A stretch of 64,000 bases of DNA from positions 2,914,501 through 2,978,500 of the forward strand of contig NZ_CP043869.1 of NCBI RefSeq assembly GCF_008630635.1. Reading direction: 5' to 3'. Below are positions 1-10,242 of the stretch, in pieces (within the stretch, counting starts at the first letter, position 1; each line of letters begins with the position of its first letter). Below the pieces are notes generated by a model. The model had not been told where the DNA came from, searched no databases, and worked only from the letters and a program-made list of their open reading frames with translations. A program made the position numbers and the translations under genes. Origin of the DNA: Neptunomonas concharum. Lineage in GTDB: Bacteria > Pseudomonadota > Gammaproteobacteria > Pseudomonadales > Balneatricaceae.

Positions 1-2
1 TG

Positions 3-86
3 AATGATGCCGTTACGCAAGTATTTACCCACCAAGCCTTACCAAGAACACCTGTCTTAACTGAGGTTACACAGCGTGCTGCTTGA
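3..86 (+). CDS. exbB: ExbB/TolQ-type proton channel protein, 3' end only (partial)
   Basis: An open frame enters from the left edge and stops at the TGA at 84-86, giving a 27-residue tail that ends TEVTQRAA. The tail has no diagnostic motif. The assignment rests on context: it overlaps by 11 nt an ExbD gene that is followed by a second exbD and tonB, the place where exbB normally sits. ExbB forms the inner-membrane proton channel that energises TonB. It could also be an unrelated upstream gene in the operon. Confidence 0.6.
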   Translation, partial: NDAVTQVFTHQALPRTPVLTEVTQRAA

Positions 87-471
87 TATTTTACCGGCCC
101 AGAAACGAAAGGCTATCAGCCTTACACCACTAATCGATGTCGTGTTCATCTTGCTGCTTTTTTTTATGTTATCGACCAGTTTTATAAGATGGAAAGAGAT
201 CACAATTTCAAGCGCACAAGGCTCTACTGAAAGCACAAGAAGCATCGTTAAAGTGGAGCTGATTTCTGAAAGTGGCCGCTTTCTTGTTAACGGCACAAAA
301 TATGAAAGTGATGACTTGGGAAGTGTTAATCGGATCATTCAGCAACAGCCAGACAGTGTCTTTGCAATAGCTGCCAACCCGCATATCTCGACACAAGCAC
401 TAATAGATTTACTCGAGCACTTTAAACAAGCGGGAGCTCAACATGTTTCATTAACGGCGGTCGTACCATGA
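76..471 (+). CDS. exbD: ExbD-family TonB energiser subunit (first copy)
   Basis: 131-aa inner-membrane protein of the ExbD/TolR family, which with ExbB couples proton-motive force to TonB. The N-terminus carries the family motif ISLTPLIDVVFILLLFFM, with the transmembrane aspartate (Asp in LIDVV) that is protonated in ExbD/TolR. The rest is the periplasmic domain. The start is GTG at 76, with GAGG about 9 nt upstream, overlapping the preceding stop. The stop overlaps the next gene in ATGA (468-471), so translation is probably coupled. The length is typical of the family. Confidence 0.9.
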   Translation: MLLDILPAQKRKAISLTPLIDVVFILLLFFMLSTSFIRWKEITISSAQGSTESTRSIVKVELISESGRFLVNGTKYESDDLGSVNRIIQQQPDSVFAIAANPHISTQALIDLLEHFKQAGAQHVSLTAVVP

Positions 472-896
472 AACCTTTGATGATAAATCTGCCTGATAGC
501 GGCAAATCAAACAGCAGTGATGACAACCTAATACCACTGATCAATATTGTCTTTCTTATGTTGATCTTCTTTATGGTTGCCGGGCAAATACAACGTACAG
601 ATAGCATCAAAATAGAACCACCCCAATCAGTAAGTTCTCTATCACCAGAGGATGAAAAAGTCTCGCTTATCATTGAGCATGATGGCTCAATCCACTTAGA
701 AGACACAGCCGTCGAACTTGATCAACTCGCAAACCTTTTAGCACTCCAGATAAGCCATCAACCAACATCAAGCTTACTGATAAAAACTGATGCAACGCTT
801 CCTGCAGAGAAGTTGTATGAAATTTTAAAGTATGTGCGTGCGGCTGGGTTTCAAAAGATCAGTCTGGCCACCCGCTTACGAGTGGAGGCATCATGA
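468..896 (+). CDS. exbD: ExbD-family TonB energiser subunit (second copy)
   Basis: 142-aa ExbD/TolR paralogue. The N-terminal segment DNLIPLINIVFLMLIFFMV aligns with the transmembrane motif of the first copy, but the position of the conserved transmembrane aspartate is asparagine (LINIV instead of LIDVV). This subunit may therefore not carry the proton itself. The C-terminal periplasmic part (…VRAAGFQKISLATR) matches the usual ExbD end. It starts at the ATGA overlap with copy one and overlaps tonB at 893-896. Tandem exbD genes before tonB occur in marine bacteria; how the copies divide the work is inference. Confidence 0.88.
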   Translation: MKPLMINLPDSGKSNSSDDNLIPLINIVFLMLIFFMVAGQIQRTDSIKIEPPQSVSSLSPEDEKVSLIIEHDGSIHLEDTAVELDQLANLLALQISHQPTSSLLIKTDATLPAEKLYEILKYVRAAGFQKISLATRLRVEAS

Positions 897-1693
897 TAGG
901 CACCTCTCCTCTTATACGAACCTATCAGGTAGCTATCGCCTTATTTTTTGCGGTCGCTTTACACTTGCTGCTCCTGTTCACGTTAAGCGCCCAAGCAGAG
1001 ACAGGAGCAAAAAACGAAGGCGAAATGGGAATCGAGATCGATTTAGGCATGCTAGGTGACCTTGGAACATCTCAAGAAACAGTTGACGAGCCACCTGCTG
1101 AAACACAGCCTGTGGAACCTGTGACAACGCCATCAGAGACTGTTGTAGAACCAGATATTGCTGAAGTTATACCGGACCCTGAACCAGAGCCAGTAGTGGC
1201 ACCGCTACACGTTAAGCAAAAACCAAAACCCAAAACACAGATAAAGACGAAAAATCATGTGGTTAAAGCACCAGATACACCGCAGCCGGATAAGTTGCCA
1301 TCTGATCTCCCCCCTTCAGATCAGCCAGCAACTCAGCCGGTATCGATGCAAAAACAATCCACAGGCCGTGGACAAGCTTTAACCCATGGTGGGCAACCGG
1401 CTGCTGAACGCTCTTACTATGCGTTATTGGCAGCAAAGTTAGCCCAACATAAGCGGTATCCTAAGTCTTCTAGACGACGGGGCGAAGAAGGTGAAGTGAC
1501 ACTTTTCTTTGTACTTGATCGTTCAGGTCGCGTCTTAGAATCCCGTATTCACACCAGCTCAGGCTTTCCTAAGCTGGATAATGCTGTCATCAAAATGTTG
1601 CATAAAGCCGCGCCTTTACCGGCATTCCCCAAAGATATGCTACAGCCTCAGCTAACCGTGAAGATACCTGTTTCTTTTAAGCTGAACAGTTAA
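893..1693 (+). CDS. tonB: TonB energy-transducing protein
   Basis: 266-aa TonB. Visible parts in order are an N-terminal transmembrane anchor (about residues 10-33), a Pro/Glu-rich then Lys/Pro-rich spacer (about 60-160) typical of the periplasm-spanning region, and a C-terminal TonB domain (about 170-266) with YYALLAAKLAQHKRYP, GEVTLFFVLDRSGRV and a closing PVSFKL strand. It transmits the energised state of ExbBD to outer-membrane receptors. It overlaps exbD by 4 nt. The receptor gene starts 114 nt downstream, so this TonB is probably dedicated to it. No Fur-like site is visible between tonB and the receptor. Confidence 0.93.
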   Translation: MIGTSPLIRTYQVAIALFFAVALHLLLLFTLSAQAETGAKNEGEMGIEIDLGMLGDLGTSQETVDEPPAETQPVEPVTTPSETVVEPDIAEVIPDPEPEPVVAPLHVKQKPKPKTQIKTKNHVVKAPDTPQPDKLPSDLPPSDQPATQPVSMQKQSTGRGQALTHGGQPAAERSYYALLAAKLAQHKRYPKSSRRRGEEGEVTLFFVLDRSGRVLESRIHTSSGFPKLDNAVIKMLHKAAPLPAFPKDMLQPQLTVKIPVSFKLNS

Positions 1694-1807
1694 CCGATGG
1701 CACTAACTAACAGGGGCTCATAATACAAATCAAACAACAAACCGACAAAGAACCCCAAAGAACCTGCGAGCTATACCTACAACACAATAAACTCTCGGAG
1801 AAAAAAC

Positions 1808-4033
1808 ATGCCATCTCAGGTTTTGGGATCCCAACAAACCAACATACCATGCCTACCAAGTTGCGTCATAAGCAGCTTAGCACTGGCTATCTCAGCTGCG
1901 ATTACTCCGCAAGTAATGGCAGCAGAAGAAGTCAATCTGACGCCGCTACTGATTGAAGACAGAGGCATAGCCGCAGGCCGCAACCCTTACGCAGAGCCCG
2001 ATGCGCCTTATAAAGCCAAACGCCTATCTGATAGCCGCCAGGTTCGTGATATTGCTGACACCCCCCACACGATGACGGTTATCACCAAAGAGGTGATTGA
2101 AGAATCAGGAAAAACAGAATTAAAAGACCTCTTAAGTGCTCAACCCGGTATTACGCTGGGAACAGGCGAAGGCGGGAACTCCTTTGGTGATCGTTATATT
2201 ATCCGTGGTTACGAAGCTCGCAATGATGTTTACACAGACGGCCTGCGCGACCCGGGGCTGATTACACGAGAAACCTTTGCACTCGAACAAGTTGAAATTT
2301 CAAAAGGCCCTAATTCCACATTCGCTGGCCGTGGCTCCACTGGTGGCTCCGTAAACAGTGTTACAAAGAAAGCGAGTCAAGCTGAAAGTTTCACGACACT
2401 GCAAGGAGGCTTAGGCACAGATAAGTACAAACGATTTACACTGGATACTAACCAAGCCGTCAACGAAGACCTAGCCATACGATTCAACGCATTGTTCAGC
2501 GATGCAGATATACCCGACCGAGCTCCTGCAGCAGAACAACGCCAAGGGGCCTTGTTATCGGGCGTTTTACAAGCCACCGATACCCTAAAAATCTCAGCGG
2601 ATTATTATCACTTTCGCGGAGATGATCTCAGCGATGCAGGAACCTTCTTGGTAGACGGTAAGCCAGACAACCAGGTCAAATATGTAGGACAAGATGGTCT
2701 GGATTTCCAGGACACCGCTGCCGACATTTTCACGCTAAAGTTTGATGCTGATTTAACTGACGACATTCGACTCGAGAATAAGAGCCGTATTGGCCAAACA
2801 GAAAACAATTATATCATCTCGGCTTACAGCAAGCGCCGCGGCAGCCTACGCTCATTCACGGGGTGGCAAGAAAATGATTATATCGGCAATCAAACCAACC
2901 TGATCATTGACAAGAAACTAGGTGATAGCCGCCATACCATCATCGCTGGAATTGAGTATGCCAATGAAAAAACCAAAGCTGGACGCTATACCGTCACTAC
3001 TGACAGTGTAACCATTGATCCTTATAACCCAGACAATAGTAGCTGGAAAGGAACCACCAATCGTGATCCATCTCGCACAGAGCTTGAGCTGAAAACCGTT
3101 TCAGCCTACTTAATGGACACGGTGACATTCAGTCCTCAGTGGGAACTATTCGGCGGTGTTCGTTATGATTACTTTGACTACGACATGTGGGCAGCAGCTC
3201 GTACCAACAGGGACGGCTCCATCACGCCAGAAAAAGAGTATAGCTTTAGCGATGGTTTTCTAAACGGACATCTGGGCGTGGTCTATTCACCTTGGGACAA
3301 TGGTAACATCTACGCCAGCTGGAGCACTTCATCCAATATCAATGGCGGAGAAGCTGACGCAGGTACTAACTGTGGCTATGGGGGACTCTGTTCAGATAGT
3401 GATGGTAACTACAAAAATGCTGACCCAGAGCAATCGACCAACGTTGAATTAGGCACAAAGTGGAACCTAATGAATGAAAAACTGCTACTCACTGCAGCAG
3501 TTTTCCGTACGACCAAGGATAAGGTCATAGAAGGTGGAAGCAACTCTTACGAAAGCGGCGGATCATTAAATACCGGTAAAAATCGCGTCGAAGGTATTGA
3601 ATTGGGGCTGTCCGGCAACCTGACCCCCAAGCTAAGTGCACAAGCGGGTATTGCCATAATGGATTCAGAAACATTGAAATCCTATAACGAAGAAAATATC
3701 GGTAAGCCTAAAGCCAACTTTGCTGAGCAAAGTGCCAACCTACAGCTGAAGTATCAAGCCACACCTCGCTTTGCCTTCGGTGGTACGATGACATACTCCA
3801 GCGAGATTTTTGGAGGCCAACCGGACACTGCGGCTCGAACGTCCATTGAGCTGGATGGTTATACGGTCTACGATCTTTTTGCGAGCTACCAATTTAACGA
3901 CCAACTCAGCCTAAGGGCGAACATCCAAAACCTGACCGATGAAGACTACTACACCGCGGTTTACCGAGGTGGGAGTATTGTATATATCGGTGATGGCCGC
4001 TCAGCCAACGTCAATCTCATCTATAAATTCTAA
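1808..4033 (+). CDS. TonB-dependent siderophore receptor (Fiu/PiuA/FhuE-like)
   Basis: 741-aa outer-membrane receptor with a signal peptide (about residues 1-38, ending in VMA before AEEV). The plug domain (about 60-180) carries RQVRDIADTPHTMTVIT, YIIRGYEARNDVYTDGLRD, VEISKGPNSTFAGRGSTGG and SVNSVTKKA, all typical of siderophore receptors. The 22-strand barrel ends in LIYKF with the terminal aromatic residue. The start has CGGAGA just upstream. Downstream are a piuC-type hydroxylase and an oxidase, as in Pseudomonas piuA-piuC, which favours a ferric catecholate or mixed siderophore. The actual ligand cannot be read from sequence. Confidence 0.92.
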   Translation: MPSQVLGSQQTNIPCLPSCVISSLALAISAAITPQVMAAEEVNLTPLLIEDRGIAAGRNPYAEPDAPYKAKRLSDSRQVRDIADTPHTMTVITKEVIEESGKTELKDLLSAQPGITLGTGEGGNSFGDRYIIRGYEARNDVYTDGLRDPGLITRETFALEQVEISKGPNSTFAGRGSTGGSVNSVTKKASQAESFTTLQGGLGTDKYKRFTLDTNQAVNEDLAIRFNALFSDADIPDRAPAAEQRQGALLSGVLQATDTLKISADYYHFRGDDLSDAGTFLVDGKPDNQVKYVGQDGLDFQDTAADIFTLKFDADLTDDIRLENKSRIGQTENNYIISAYSKRRGSLRSFTGWQENDYIGNQTNLIIDKKLGDSRHTIIAGIEYANEKTKAGRYTVTTDSVTIDPYNPDNSSWKGTTNRDPSRTELELKTVSAYLMDTVTFSPQWELFGGVRYDYFDYDMWAAARTNRDGSITPEKEYSFSDGFLNGHLGVVYSPWDNGNIYASWSTSSNINGGEADAGTNCGYGGLCSDSDGNYKNADPEQSTNVELGTKWNLMNEKLLLTAAVFRTTKDKVIEGGSNSYESGGSLNTGKNRVEGIELGLSGNLTPKLSAQAGIAIMDSETLKSYNEENIGKPKANFAEQSANLQLKYQATPRFAFGGTMTYSSEIFGGQPDTAARTSIELDGYTVYDLFASYQFNDQLSLRANIQNLTDEDYYTAVYRGGSIVYIGDGRSANVNLIYKF

Positions 4034-4039
4034 CCCGTT

Positions 4040-4058
4040 GGGGGCATTAGCCCCCTTT
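4040..4058 (+). terminator. Short GC hairpin after the receptor gene
   Basis: A GGGGGC/GCCCCC stem with an ATTA loop lies 7 nt after the receptor stop and is followed by only TTT. It could be a weak terminator or an RNA-stabilising hairpin that lowers expression of the downstream hydroxylase and oxidase. The T-run is too short for a confident terminator call. Confidence 0.45.
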
Positions 4059-4080
4059 CCTCGTTGGATATAACCCACAC

Positions 4081-4764
4081 ATGATAATTCGAATTCAAAA
4101 GCTGCTCACAAAGAGCGCTGTTGACCAGCTTCGTATTCACCTTGACCAAGCACAATGGGAAGATGGTCGTGCCACAGCAGGCACCCAAGCAAAGGATCAA
4201 AAACGTAATCAACAAATCCCTCAGCAAAGTGAAATAGCTCAGCAAATAGGCGATTTTATTCTAACGGCGTTATCTCAGCACCCCACGTTTATTGCGGCCG
4301 CCTTACCGTTAAAAATTTACCCACCGATGCTAAATCGATATGAACAGGGGGAAACTTATGGGCTGCATGTCGATAATGCGATTCGTATCGTGCCTGGAAC
4401 ACCGGTTCGAGTAAGAACCGATCTCTCTGCCACCCTATTTCTGAGCGAGCCTGATGAATATCAAGGCGGTGAATTGCAGATAGAAGATAACTACGGCACT
4501 CACAATGTAAAGCTTGCAGCTGGTGATATGATCCTCTACCCCTCCACCCGTTTGCACCAAGTGACACCTGTCACCCAAGGTTGCCGCACCAGTGCTTTTC
4601 TTTGGTTACAAAGCATGGTGCGTAGCCATGAACAGCGTGAAATACTATTCGATCTTGATCAAAGTATTCAATCGCTAACGCCCATTCATGGCCATGAACA
4701 CCCTGATGTGATGCGTCTTACCACCACTTATCACCGACTCATTCGCCAATGGTGCGATACTTGA
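4081..4764 (+). CDS. piuC: Fe(II)/2-oxoglutarate dioxygenase, PKHD-type hydroxylase (PiuC/YbiX)
   Basis: 227-aa cytosolic oxygenase of the PiuC/YbiX family, which accompanies siderophore receptors. The iron triad is intact: His96-x-Asp98 (YGLHVDNA) and His159 (STRLHQVTP), with Arg169 (GCRTS) positioned to bind 2-oxoglutarate. The product after RYEQG through ILYPST follows the family. Length equals the usual 225-227 aa. It lies 47 nt after the receptor stop and 13 nt before an FMN oxidase gene. The family is iron-regulated in other bacteria. Its substrate is unknown, and a role in modifying an imported siderophore is inference. Confidence 0.93.
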   Translation: MIIRIQKLLTKSAVDQLRIHLDQAQWEDGRATAGTQAKDQKRNQQIPQQSEIAQQIGDFILTALSQHPTFIAAALPLKIYPPMLNRYEQGETYGLHVDNAIRIVPGTPVRVRTDLSATLFLSEPDEYQGGELQIEDNYGTHNVKLAAGDMILYPSTRLHQVTPVTQGCRTSAFLWLQSMVRSHEQREILFDLDQSIQSLTPIHGHEHPDVMRLTTTYHRLIRQWCDT

Positions 4765-4777
4765 TACTGGAGCAGCC

Positions 4778-5896
4778 ATGCACTACCCATCCACACTAAC
4801 ACAAATCCCCCGCGATCTTGTTAGTCTAAGCGACTATGAGCGGTACGCTAAACGCCACCTATCCGGTGCAATTTACGACTATATTTCAGGCGGCGGTGCT
4901 GACGAAGTTACCCTCAAGCGCAACCGCAAAATTTTGGATCAATATTTCATACAGCCGAGAGTTTTGCAGGATGTAACCAAAGGAACAACCGCAACCCGCC
5001 TTTTAGGTGAATCGTTTCGCCACCCCATTTTGCTTGCACCGGTAGCATTTCAAAAAATCGCTCACCCAGACGGAGAACTGGCCACAGCTGCTGCCGCAAG
5101 CTTACTCGAGGCAGGGATGGTGGTAAGCACATTGGCCTCTGAGTCGATTGAAAATATTGCCCAAACACTTAAGTCGCCAAAGTGGTTTCAGCTATACTTT
5201 CAGCAAAGTAAAGCGTTTACATTAGAGCTGATTAAACGCGCAGAAGCGGCTGGCTATACCGCCTTAATCGTAACTGTCGACGCGCCACTACATGGCATTC
5301 GTAATCGCGCTCAACGAGCAGGGTTCCAGCTACCTAAAGGCATCGAAGCCGTCAATTTAAGAGATCGCCCTCCCTTACCTGAAGCGATACTGGATCCTAA
5401 TGAGAGTATTGTTTTCCAAGGGATGATGACCGAAGCTCCCACCTGGAATGAAATTGAGTGGCTTATCAAAAACACTCAACTGCCTATCATTCTCAAGGGT
5501 GTTTTACATCCTGCCGATGCGCTACGCGCTAAAGATATGGGAGTCTCTGGTATCGTTGTATCTAACCATGGCGGGCGGGTGCTGGATTGCGTCCCAACCG
5601 CCATTGAGATGCTGCCTGTTATCAGATCTCATGCTGGGGATGATTTTTTACTCCTAATGGATGGTGCTATCGAGCGAGGTACGGACGTATTTAAAGCGAT
5701 CGCTCTCGGTGCAGATGCCGTAATGGTCGGGCGACCCCAAATCTATGCATTAGCAGTTGCAGGATCCTTAGGCGTAGCGCATATGTTGCGCATCATTAGA
5801 GAAGAACTGGAAGTCACTATGGCTTTAGCCGGAACCTCAAACGTATCGGATATTCGCCAAGCAATACTCTGGCAAGGCGGGTTTCAAAGGCTATAG
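4778..5896 (+). CDS. FMN-dependent alpha-hydroxy-acid oxidase/dehydrogenase
   Basis: 372-aa TIM-barrel flavoenzyme of the lactate/glycolate/mandelate oxidase family. Visible landmarks are YDYISGGGADE near the N-terminus, PILLAPVAFQKIAHPDGE, WFQLYFQQ, TVDAPLHGIRNR, LKGVL (flavin lysine), VSNHGGRVLD with the catalytic His and substrate-binding Arg, and DGAIERGTDVFKAIALGA plus VMVGRP for FMN phosphate binding. It oxidises a 2-hydroxy acid to the 2-oxo acid. Position after piuC, in an iron cluster rather than beside lactate permease genes, suggests a substrate other than lactate; that is inference. Confidence 0.9.
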   Translation: MHYPSTLTQIPRDLVSLSDYERYAKRHLSGAIYDYISGGGADEVTLKRNRKILDQYFIQPRVLQDVTKGTTATRLLGESFRHPILLAPVAFQKIAHPDGELATAAAASLLEAGMVVSTLASESIENIAQTLKSPKWFQLYFQQSKAFTLELIKRAEAAGYTALIVTVDAPLHGIRNRAQRAGFQLPKGIEAVNLRDRPPLPEAILDPNESIVFQGMMTEAPTWNEIEWLIKNTQLPIILKGVLHPADALRAKDMGVSGIVVSNHGGRVLDCVPTAIEMLPVIRSHAGDDFLLLMDGAIERGTDVFKAIALGADAVMVGRPQIYALAVAGSLGVAHMLRIIREELEVTMALAGTSNVSDIRQAILWQGGFQRL

Positions 5897-5970
5897 ATCT
5901 TTAATATAAATGCCCCTAGAATCGGTTGGTCTGCCTCGGCCCCTCCGAGGAGCAGCGTTTGTGAGGCCAT

Positions 5971-7038
5971 ATGCTTTCAGCTTTGTTTCGACCGCTCTCA
6001 TTCATTTGTATTCTTGGGGTATTTGGCACCGGATGCTCTGAAGCACCACCTCCTACTCGTGCTCAGAAGCCCACTCGCCAACACTTAGTCGAGGCAATTC
6101 ACGCCCAACCTTCTATTAACTCAATCATACGAGAAAGAGCTGGCACGCTAAAAGCCATCCGCGAAATACAGGTCTTCAATCAGGAGGAGGGACGCATTAT
6201 TGAGATGCCTTTCTTCGAGGGAGATACGATTAACAAAGGAGATCTTATTGTTCGCTTGGATGATCATTTACTGAAAGCTCAACTGCAACGGACACAAGCA
6301 ATAAGACGCAAAGCCGAAAAAGATCTACAGCGTGTTCGTAGCCTCAATCAGCGTAAACTTACTTCAGTGACTGACTTAAATGATGCTGAGACGGCGCTTG
6401 AAATTGCAAAAGCTGATGAGCAGCTTCTCCAAACGCGACTTGACTACACCCGCTTATATGCCCCTATCAGTGGGATTGTCAGTGAGCGGCTAAGTGAAAC
6501 TAACAATATTGCCGAGCGCTATACCCACCTACTTACCCTATCTGACCAAAGTGCTTTAGTCACTGAAGTACCGATTTCAGAGCTATTGCTGAATCAACTA
6601 TCTATCGGTGATGAGGTTGATATTCGTATCGATGCGCTTACGCACTTAAACACCCTTAAAGGGGAAATCACACGCATACACCCTAATCTAAACCCTATAA
6701 CACGCACAGGCACTGTAGAAATATCAATTAATCCGGTTCCCTCAGGAGCAAGACCCGGACAATTAGCCAGAGTAACGCTCAATACCCAAACTGCTGAGCG
6801 ACTACTCGTCCCCTTCTCCTCGTTACGTAGAGATGCGCAAGGAGATTATTTATTCATTTTGAACAACCAACAGAAGGCGAAAAAATCCTACATAAGAACA
6901 GGTGAACGAATTGCAGAAAGCATTGAGGTTCTGGAGGGGCTAAATGCAGGCGATCAAGTTATCACAAGAGGTTTTACTAACCTAAAATCAGGTACTGATG
7001 TCACGCTCGTCAAATCCGCACAAGGTACTTTACCGTGA
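5971..7038 (+). CDS. RND efflux membrane-fusion (adaptor) lipoprotein
   Basis: 355-aa periplasmic adaptor of the AcrA/HlyD type. The N-terminus is a lipoprotein signal with a GTGC lipobox near residue 22. Two lipoyl half-motifs flank an alpha-hairpin (GRIIEMPFFEGDTINKGDLI then YAPISGIVSERLSETNNI), followed by a beta-barrel and a membrane-proximal domain. GAGG lies just upstream of the ATG. It overlaps the RND permease start in GTGA (7035-7038). No outer-membrane TolC partner is encoded nearby, so a shared TolC is likely. Confidence 0.9.
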   Translation: MLSALFRPLSFICILGVFGTGCSEAPPPTRAQKPTRQHLVEAIHAQPSINSIIRERAGTLKAIREIQVFNQEEGRIIEMPFFEGDTINKGDLIVRLDDHLLKAQLQRTQAIRRKAEKDLQRVRSLNQRKLTSVTDLNDAETALEIAKADEQLLQTRLDYTRLYAPISGIVSERLSETNNIAERYTHLLTLSDQSALVTEVPISELLLNQLSIGDEVDIRIDALTHLNTLKGEITRIHPNLNPITRTGTVEISINPVPSGARPGQLARVTLNTQTAERLLVPFSSLRRDAQGDYLFILNNQQKAKKSYIRTGERIAESIEVLEGLNAGDQVITRGFTNLKSGTDVTLVKSAQGTLP

Positions 7039-10000
7039 GTAGCCCCCAAAGAGGATTAGCCGCCTGGTCGATTCGTCACCCTGTAGGCGTCAGTATGATA
7101 GCGCTTGCCGTCATTGTCTTGGGTATGTTTGCACTAAGTAAACTGGCGATAGATCTGCTTCCCCATATCATTTACCCAGAGATCCGTGTACGTATCACCG
7201 ACTCAGGCGTTCCTTCAACTGTCATGGAAGATAAAATAACTCGACAATTGGAGGAACAACTCGCCATTACTGAAGATGTCATCAGCATTCAATCGAATAC
7301 CAGTCGGGGCTTAAGCACCGTCGATCTCGCCTTTGAGTATGGCAAAGATATTGATATAGCACTGCGGGATGCCAGCACACGTTTGGATAGAGCCAAACGT
7401 TTTTTACCTGACTCAATTGACCCACCCGTCATCTACAAACTTGACCCTTCACAAATTCCCGTCATGGAGTTTGTCATTAGTTCACCACTGAGAGAAACCA
7501 TAGAGCTGAGGCGTTGGGTAGACCACCAACTGAGTAAGTGGTTTATTAATCTGCCCGGTGTTGCTGCAGCGGAAGTGGGAGGCGGCGTTGAAAGAGAGAT
7601 ACAAGTCATTCCCGATCAAAAACGACTAGCCGGCTTAGGCCTCACCTACAAAGACCTTACCAATGCCATCCAAAAAGCCAATAGCGACGAACCGATTGGG
7701 CGCATTCAGATGCCATCCAATGAAATCACCGGACGCATCCAAGGGCGTATTCACTCACTTGATCAATTACGCCAACTGCCTATTAGCCAACAGAATGGAC
7801 AAATTTTCTACCTCAGTGATGTAGCACGCGTTATTGATCATCAAGAAGATGAGCGGATTTTGATTCGAGCAAATGGTATTAGCGGTATCAAGTTATCTAT
7901 TCAAAAACAGCCAACCGCCAACACAACCGCTGTGGCCGAGATTGTACAACAGCGACTGGAATGGCTAACAGAGCAAGGAGTGATACCGCAGGATGTTGAG
8001 ATTATACCGGTAGCTGATCAGTCGGTTTATATTGTGCAATCCCTTAAAAATGCCACGCTTGCGGCAATCAGCGGCGCTTTGTTAGCAATGGCGGTCGTTT
8101 ATATATTTTTAGGCAATTTAAGACGCACGGTCATTATTGGCAGCGCGATCCCCATTGCCGTCATGTTTACCTGTATTTTAATGGGATTAGGCGGTCTAAC
8201 ACTCAATGTTATGACCCTAGGCGGCTTGGCATTAGGCATTGGAATGTTAGTCGATAACACCATTGTGATGTTAGAAAACATTTACCGCCACCAAGCCGAT
8301 AATGAACCCTCGAAAGAGGCCGCAACCACAGCGGCAACCGAAGTTAACGGTGCTATTGTGGCCTCGACCTCCACCAACCTGTCAGCCGTTTTGCCCTTTC
8401 TATTTATCGGCGGATTAACAGGGTTACTTTTCCGAGAGCTGATTTTCACCATTTCAGCCGCTATTTTTGCGTCAATGGTTATCGCGCTGACGCTAGTTCC
8501 CGCCTTTGCCGCTAAAGTAACAACTCTAAGCCGAAACCGTTTTAGAGTATGGTTCGACCATAAAATTGACACGTTACAAACATGCTACGCATGTTTAATC
8601 ACCAGACTACTCCCGCTTCGTTGGCTCATCGTTTTGCTTTTTTGCAGCGGACTAGCGCTTAGCCTTCCTGTTTTTCTATCCGGCAAGCAAATATTCTTAC
8701 CCAAACTAGATGACGGGCGTATTCGTATTACCCTATTAGCCGATAGTGGCGTATCGCTTGATGAGATGAATAGCCGCACCCAACAAATTGAATCCCTCTT
8801 TGCCGCCCAACCTGAAACCGACACGCTGTTTACCTTAGTTGGAGGCTCCGTATTTGGCCGCACCGCAAGAGAGATCCCTAGCCGCTCCACAATCATTGCT
8901 CAACTCAAACCTCTGTCACAACGCACCCTGACAAGTGAAGAGTGGATTGCCAATATGAAGCGACAGATTGCACAGATGCAATTGGCAGGTTTTACCGTGC
9001 GCATGTCACAAAGGGGTATACGCGGCATTCGAACCAACAGCGGTGACGACGACATCAGCCTACGACTGCAAGGAAATGATCTCTCAACAATGAAGTTATT
9101 AGCTGATGACCTGACTCAGAAAATGCGCGATATCCGCGGCCTTAAAAACATCTCTCACTCTGCAGAAGAGGAGCAGTTTGAACTTGCGATTACATTAGAT
9201 AGGCAACGTGCCGTCCAACTAGGCCTAGATATTCAGTCACTTACTCAGGCGGCTCGGATCGCTTTGCAAGGCAGCGTCATTAGTGATTTTCTGGATGGCG
9301 ACCGCAGCTACGATATTCGCTTACGCTTAGCTCAAGAGGAGATAGCCACACCTCAGGATTTAGACGCCATCCTGCTTTTTCCTGAGAACAAATCTCAGCA
9401 ACCGGTTTATTTAGGTCATGTAGCCGATATCACGCTGATAGAGACACCCGCCTCTATCAAACGCGACAACCAGATGAGGATTATCGAACTCACTGCTACG
9501 CTAAGTGAAGAAACCACGCTAGGAGAAGCTATAACTGAATTGCGTCAGCTTCGACAAAACTTCCCTTTACCCGAAGGTTACACGTTATATGACGGCGGTT
9601 CAGAGCAGGCATTACAAGCACAGCAACAGCTCACCCACGTACTCTTGTTACTGGCACTCTTTCTTGTATTTGTCGTCATGGCTATTCAATACGAGTCATT
9701 ACTGAACCCATTGATCATTATTATTAGTGTGCCTTTTGCAGCCTGCGGTGTCTCATTGGCAATCTACTTTTTAAAATTGCCCCTATCCATGCCTATATGG
9801 CTCGGCATGATTATGCTCATTGGTATCGTGGTAAACAATGCTATTTTATTAGTGGAGTATATAGAACTTGCGCGAATCAAAGGGAAGTCACTCGATCATG
9901 CGGTACGGGAAGCCGCTCGCCTTCGCCTGCGTCCCATTCTGATGACCACACTCAGTACTGTTGTAGGGATGCTGCCTCTGGCTTTAGGGTGGGGAGAAGG

Positions 10001-10121
10001 TGCCGAAATGCTTCAACCCTTGGCAATAACAGTTGTTTGGGGCCTCAGCTTTTCCATGCTGGTCAGCCTCATCTTAGTACCCATGATGTATAAGCTATTC
10101 CACGAATTCAGGCGCACCTAG
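7035..10121 (+). CDS. RND family efflux permease (HAE1 type)
   Basis: 1028-aa inner-membrane proton-driven exporter. It shows the two-fold RND plan: TM1 (about 15-35), large periplasmic loop, six TM segments (about 335-540), second loop and final TM cluster (about 865-1020). The TM4 motif is [19 protein letters not shown], which keeps the first proton-relay Asp and has Asn at the second, as in the SwrC-like branch. The start is GTG, coupled to the adaptor stop. Location at the end of the iron-uptake run raises the possibility of exporting a siderophore or its breakdown product. Drug or metal export is equally possible. Confidence 0.93.
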   Translation: MSSPQRGLAAWSIRHPVGVSMIALAVIVLGMFALSKLAIDLLPHIIYPEIRVRITDSGVPSTVMEDKITRQLEEQLAITEDVISIQSNTSRGLSTVDLAFEYGKDIDIALRDASTRLDRAKRFLPDSIDPPVIYKLDPSQIPVMEFVISSPLRETIELRRWVDHQLSKWFINLPGVAAAEVGGGVEREIQVIPDQKRLAGLGLTYKDLTNAIQKANSDEPIGRIQMPSNEITGRIQGRIHSLDQLRQLPISQQNGQIFYLSDVARVIDHQEDERILIRANGISGIKLSIQKQPTANTTAVAEIVQQRLEWLTEQGVIPQDVEIIPVADQSVYIVQSLKNATLAAISGALLAMAVVYIFLGNLRRTVIIGSAIPIAVMFTCILMGLGGLTLNVMTLGGLALGIGMLVDNTIVMLENIYRHQADNEPSKEAATTAATEVNGAIVASTSTNLSAVLPFLFIGGLTGLLFRELIFTISAAIFASMVIALTLVPAFAAKVTTLSRNRFRVWFDHKIDTLQTCYACLITRLLPLRWLIVLLFCSGLALSLPVFLSGKQIFLPKLDDGRIRITLLADSGVSLDEMNSRTQQIESLFAAQPETDTLFTLVGGSVFGRTAREIPSRSTIIAQLKPLSQRTLTSEEWIANMKRQIAQMQLAGFTVRMSQRGIRGIRTNSGDDDISLRLQGNDLSTMKLLADDLTQKMRDIRGLKNISHSAEEEQFELAITLDRQRAVQLGLDIQSLTQAARIALQGSVISDFLDGDRSYDIRLRLAQEEIATPQDLDAILLFPENKSQQPVYLGHVADITLIETPASIKRDNQMRIIELTATLSEETTLGEAITELRQLRQNFPLPEGYTLYDGGSEQALQAQQQLTHVLLLLALFLVFVVMAIQYESLLNPLIIIISVPFAACGVSLAIYFLKLPLSMPIWLGMIMLIGIVVNNAILLVEYIELARIKGKSLDHAVREAARLRLRPILMTTLSTVVGMLPLALGWGEGAEMLQPLAITVVWGLSFSMLVSLILVPMMYKLFHEFRRT

Positions 10122-10242
10122 GCTCCTAATGGCCAGTTAAGTGCGTTGATTTTGCTAAGACCAGTACAGGGTACTGAGTGCATCAGTCCAAACGGGTTAC
10201 CTGCGTCTAATCTCTTGACTTTAGTCCGGCCTGTTTGGTGTG

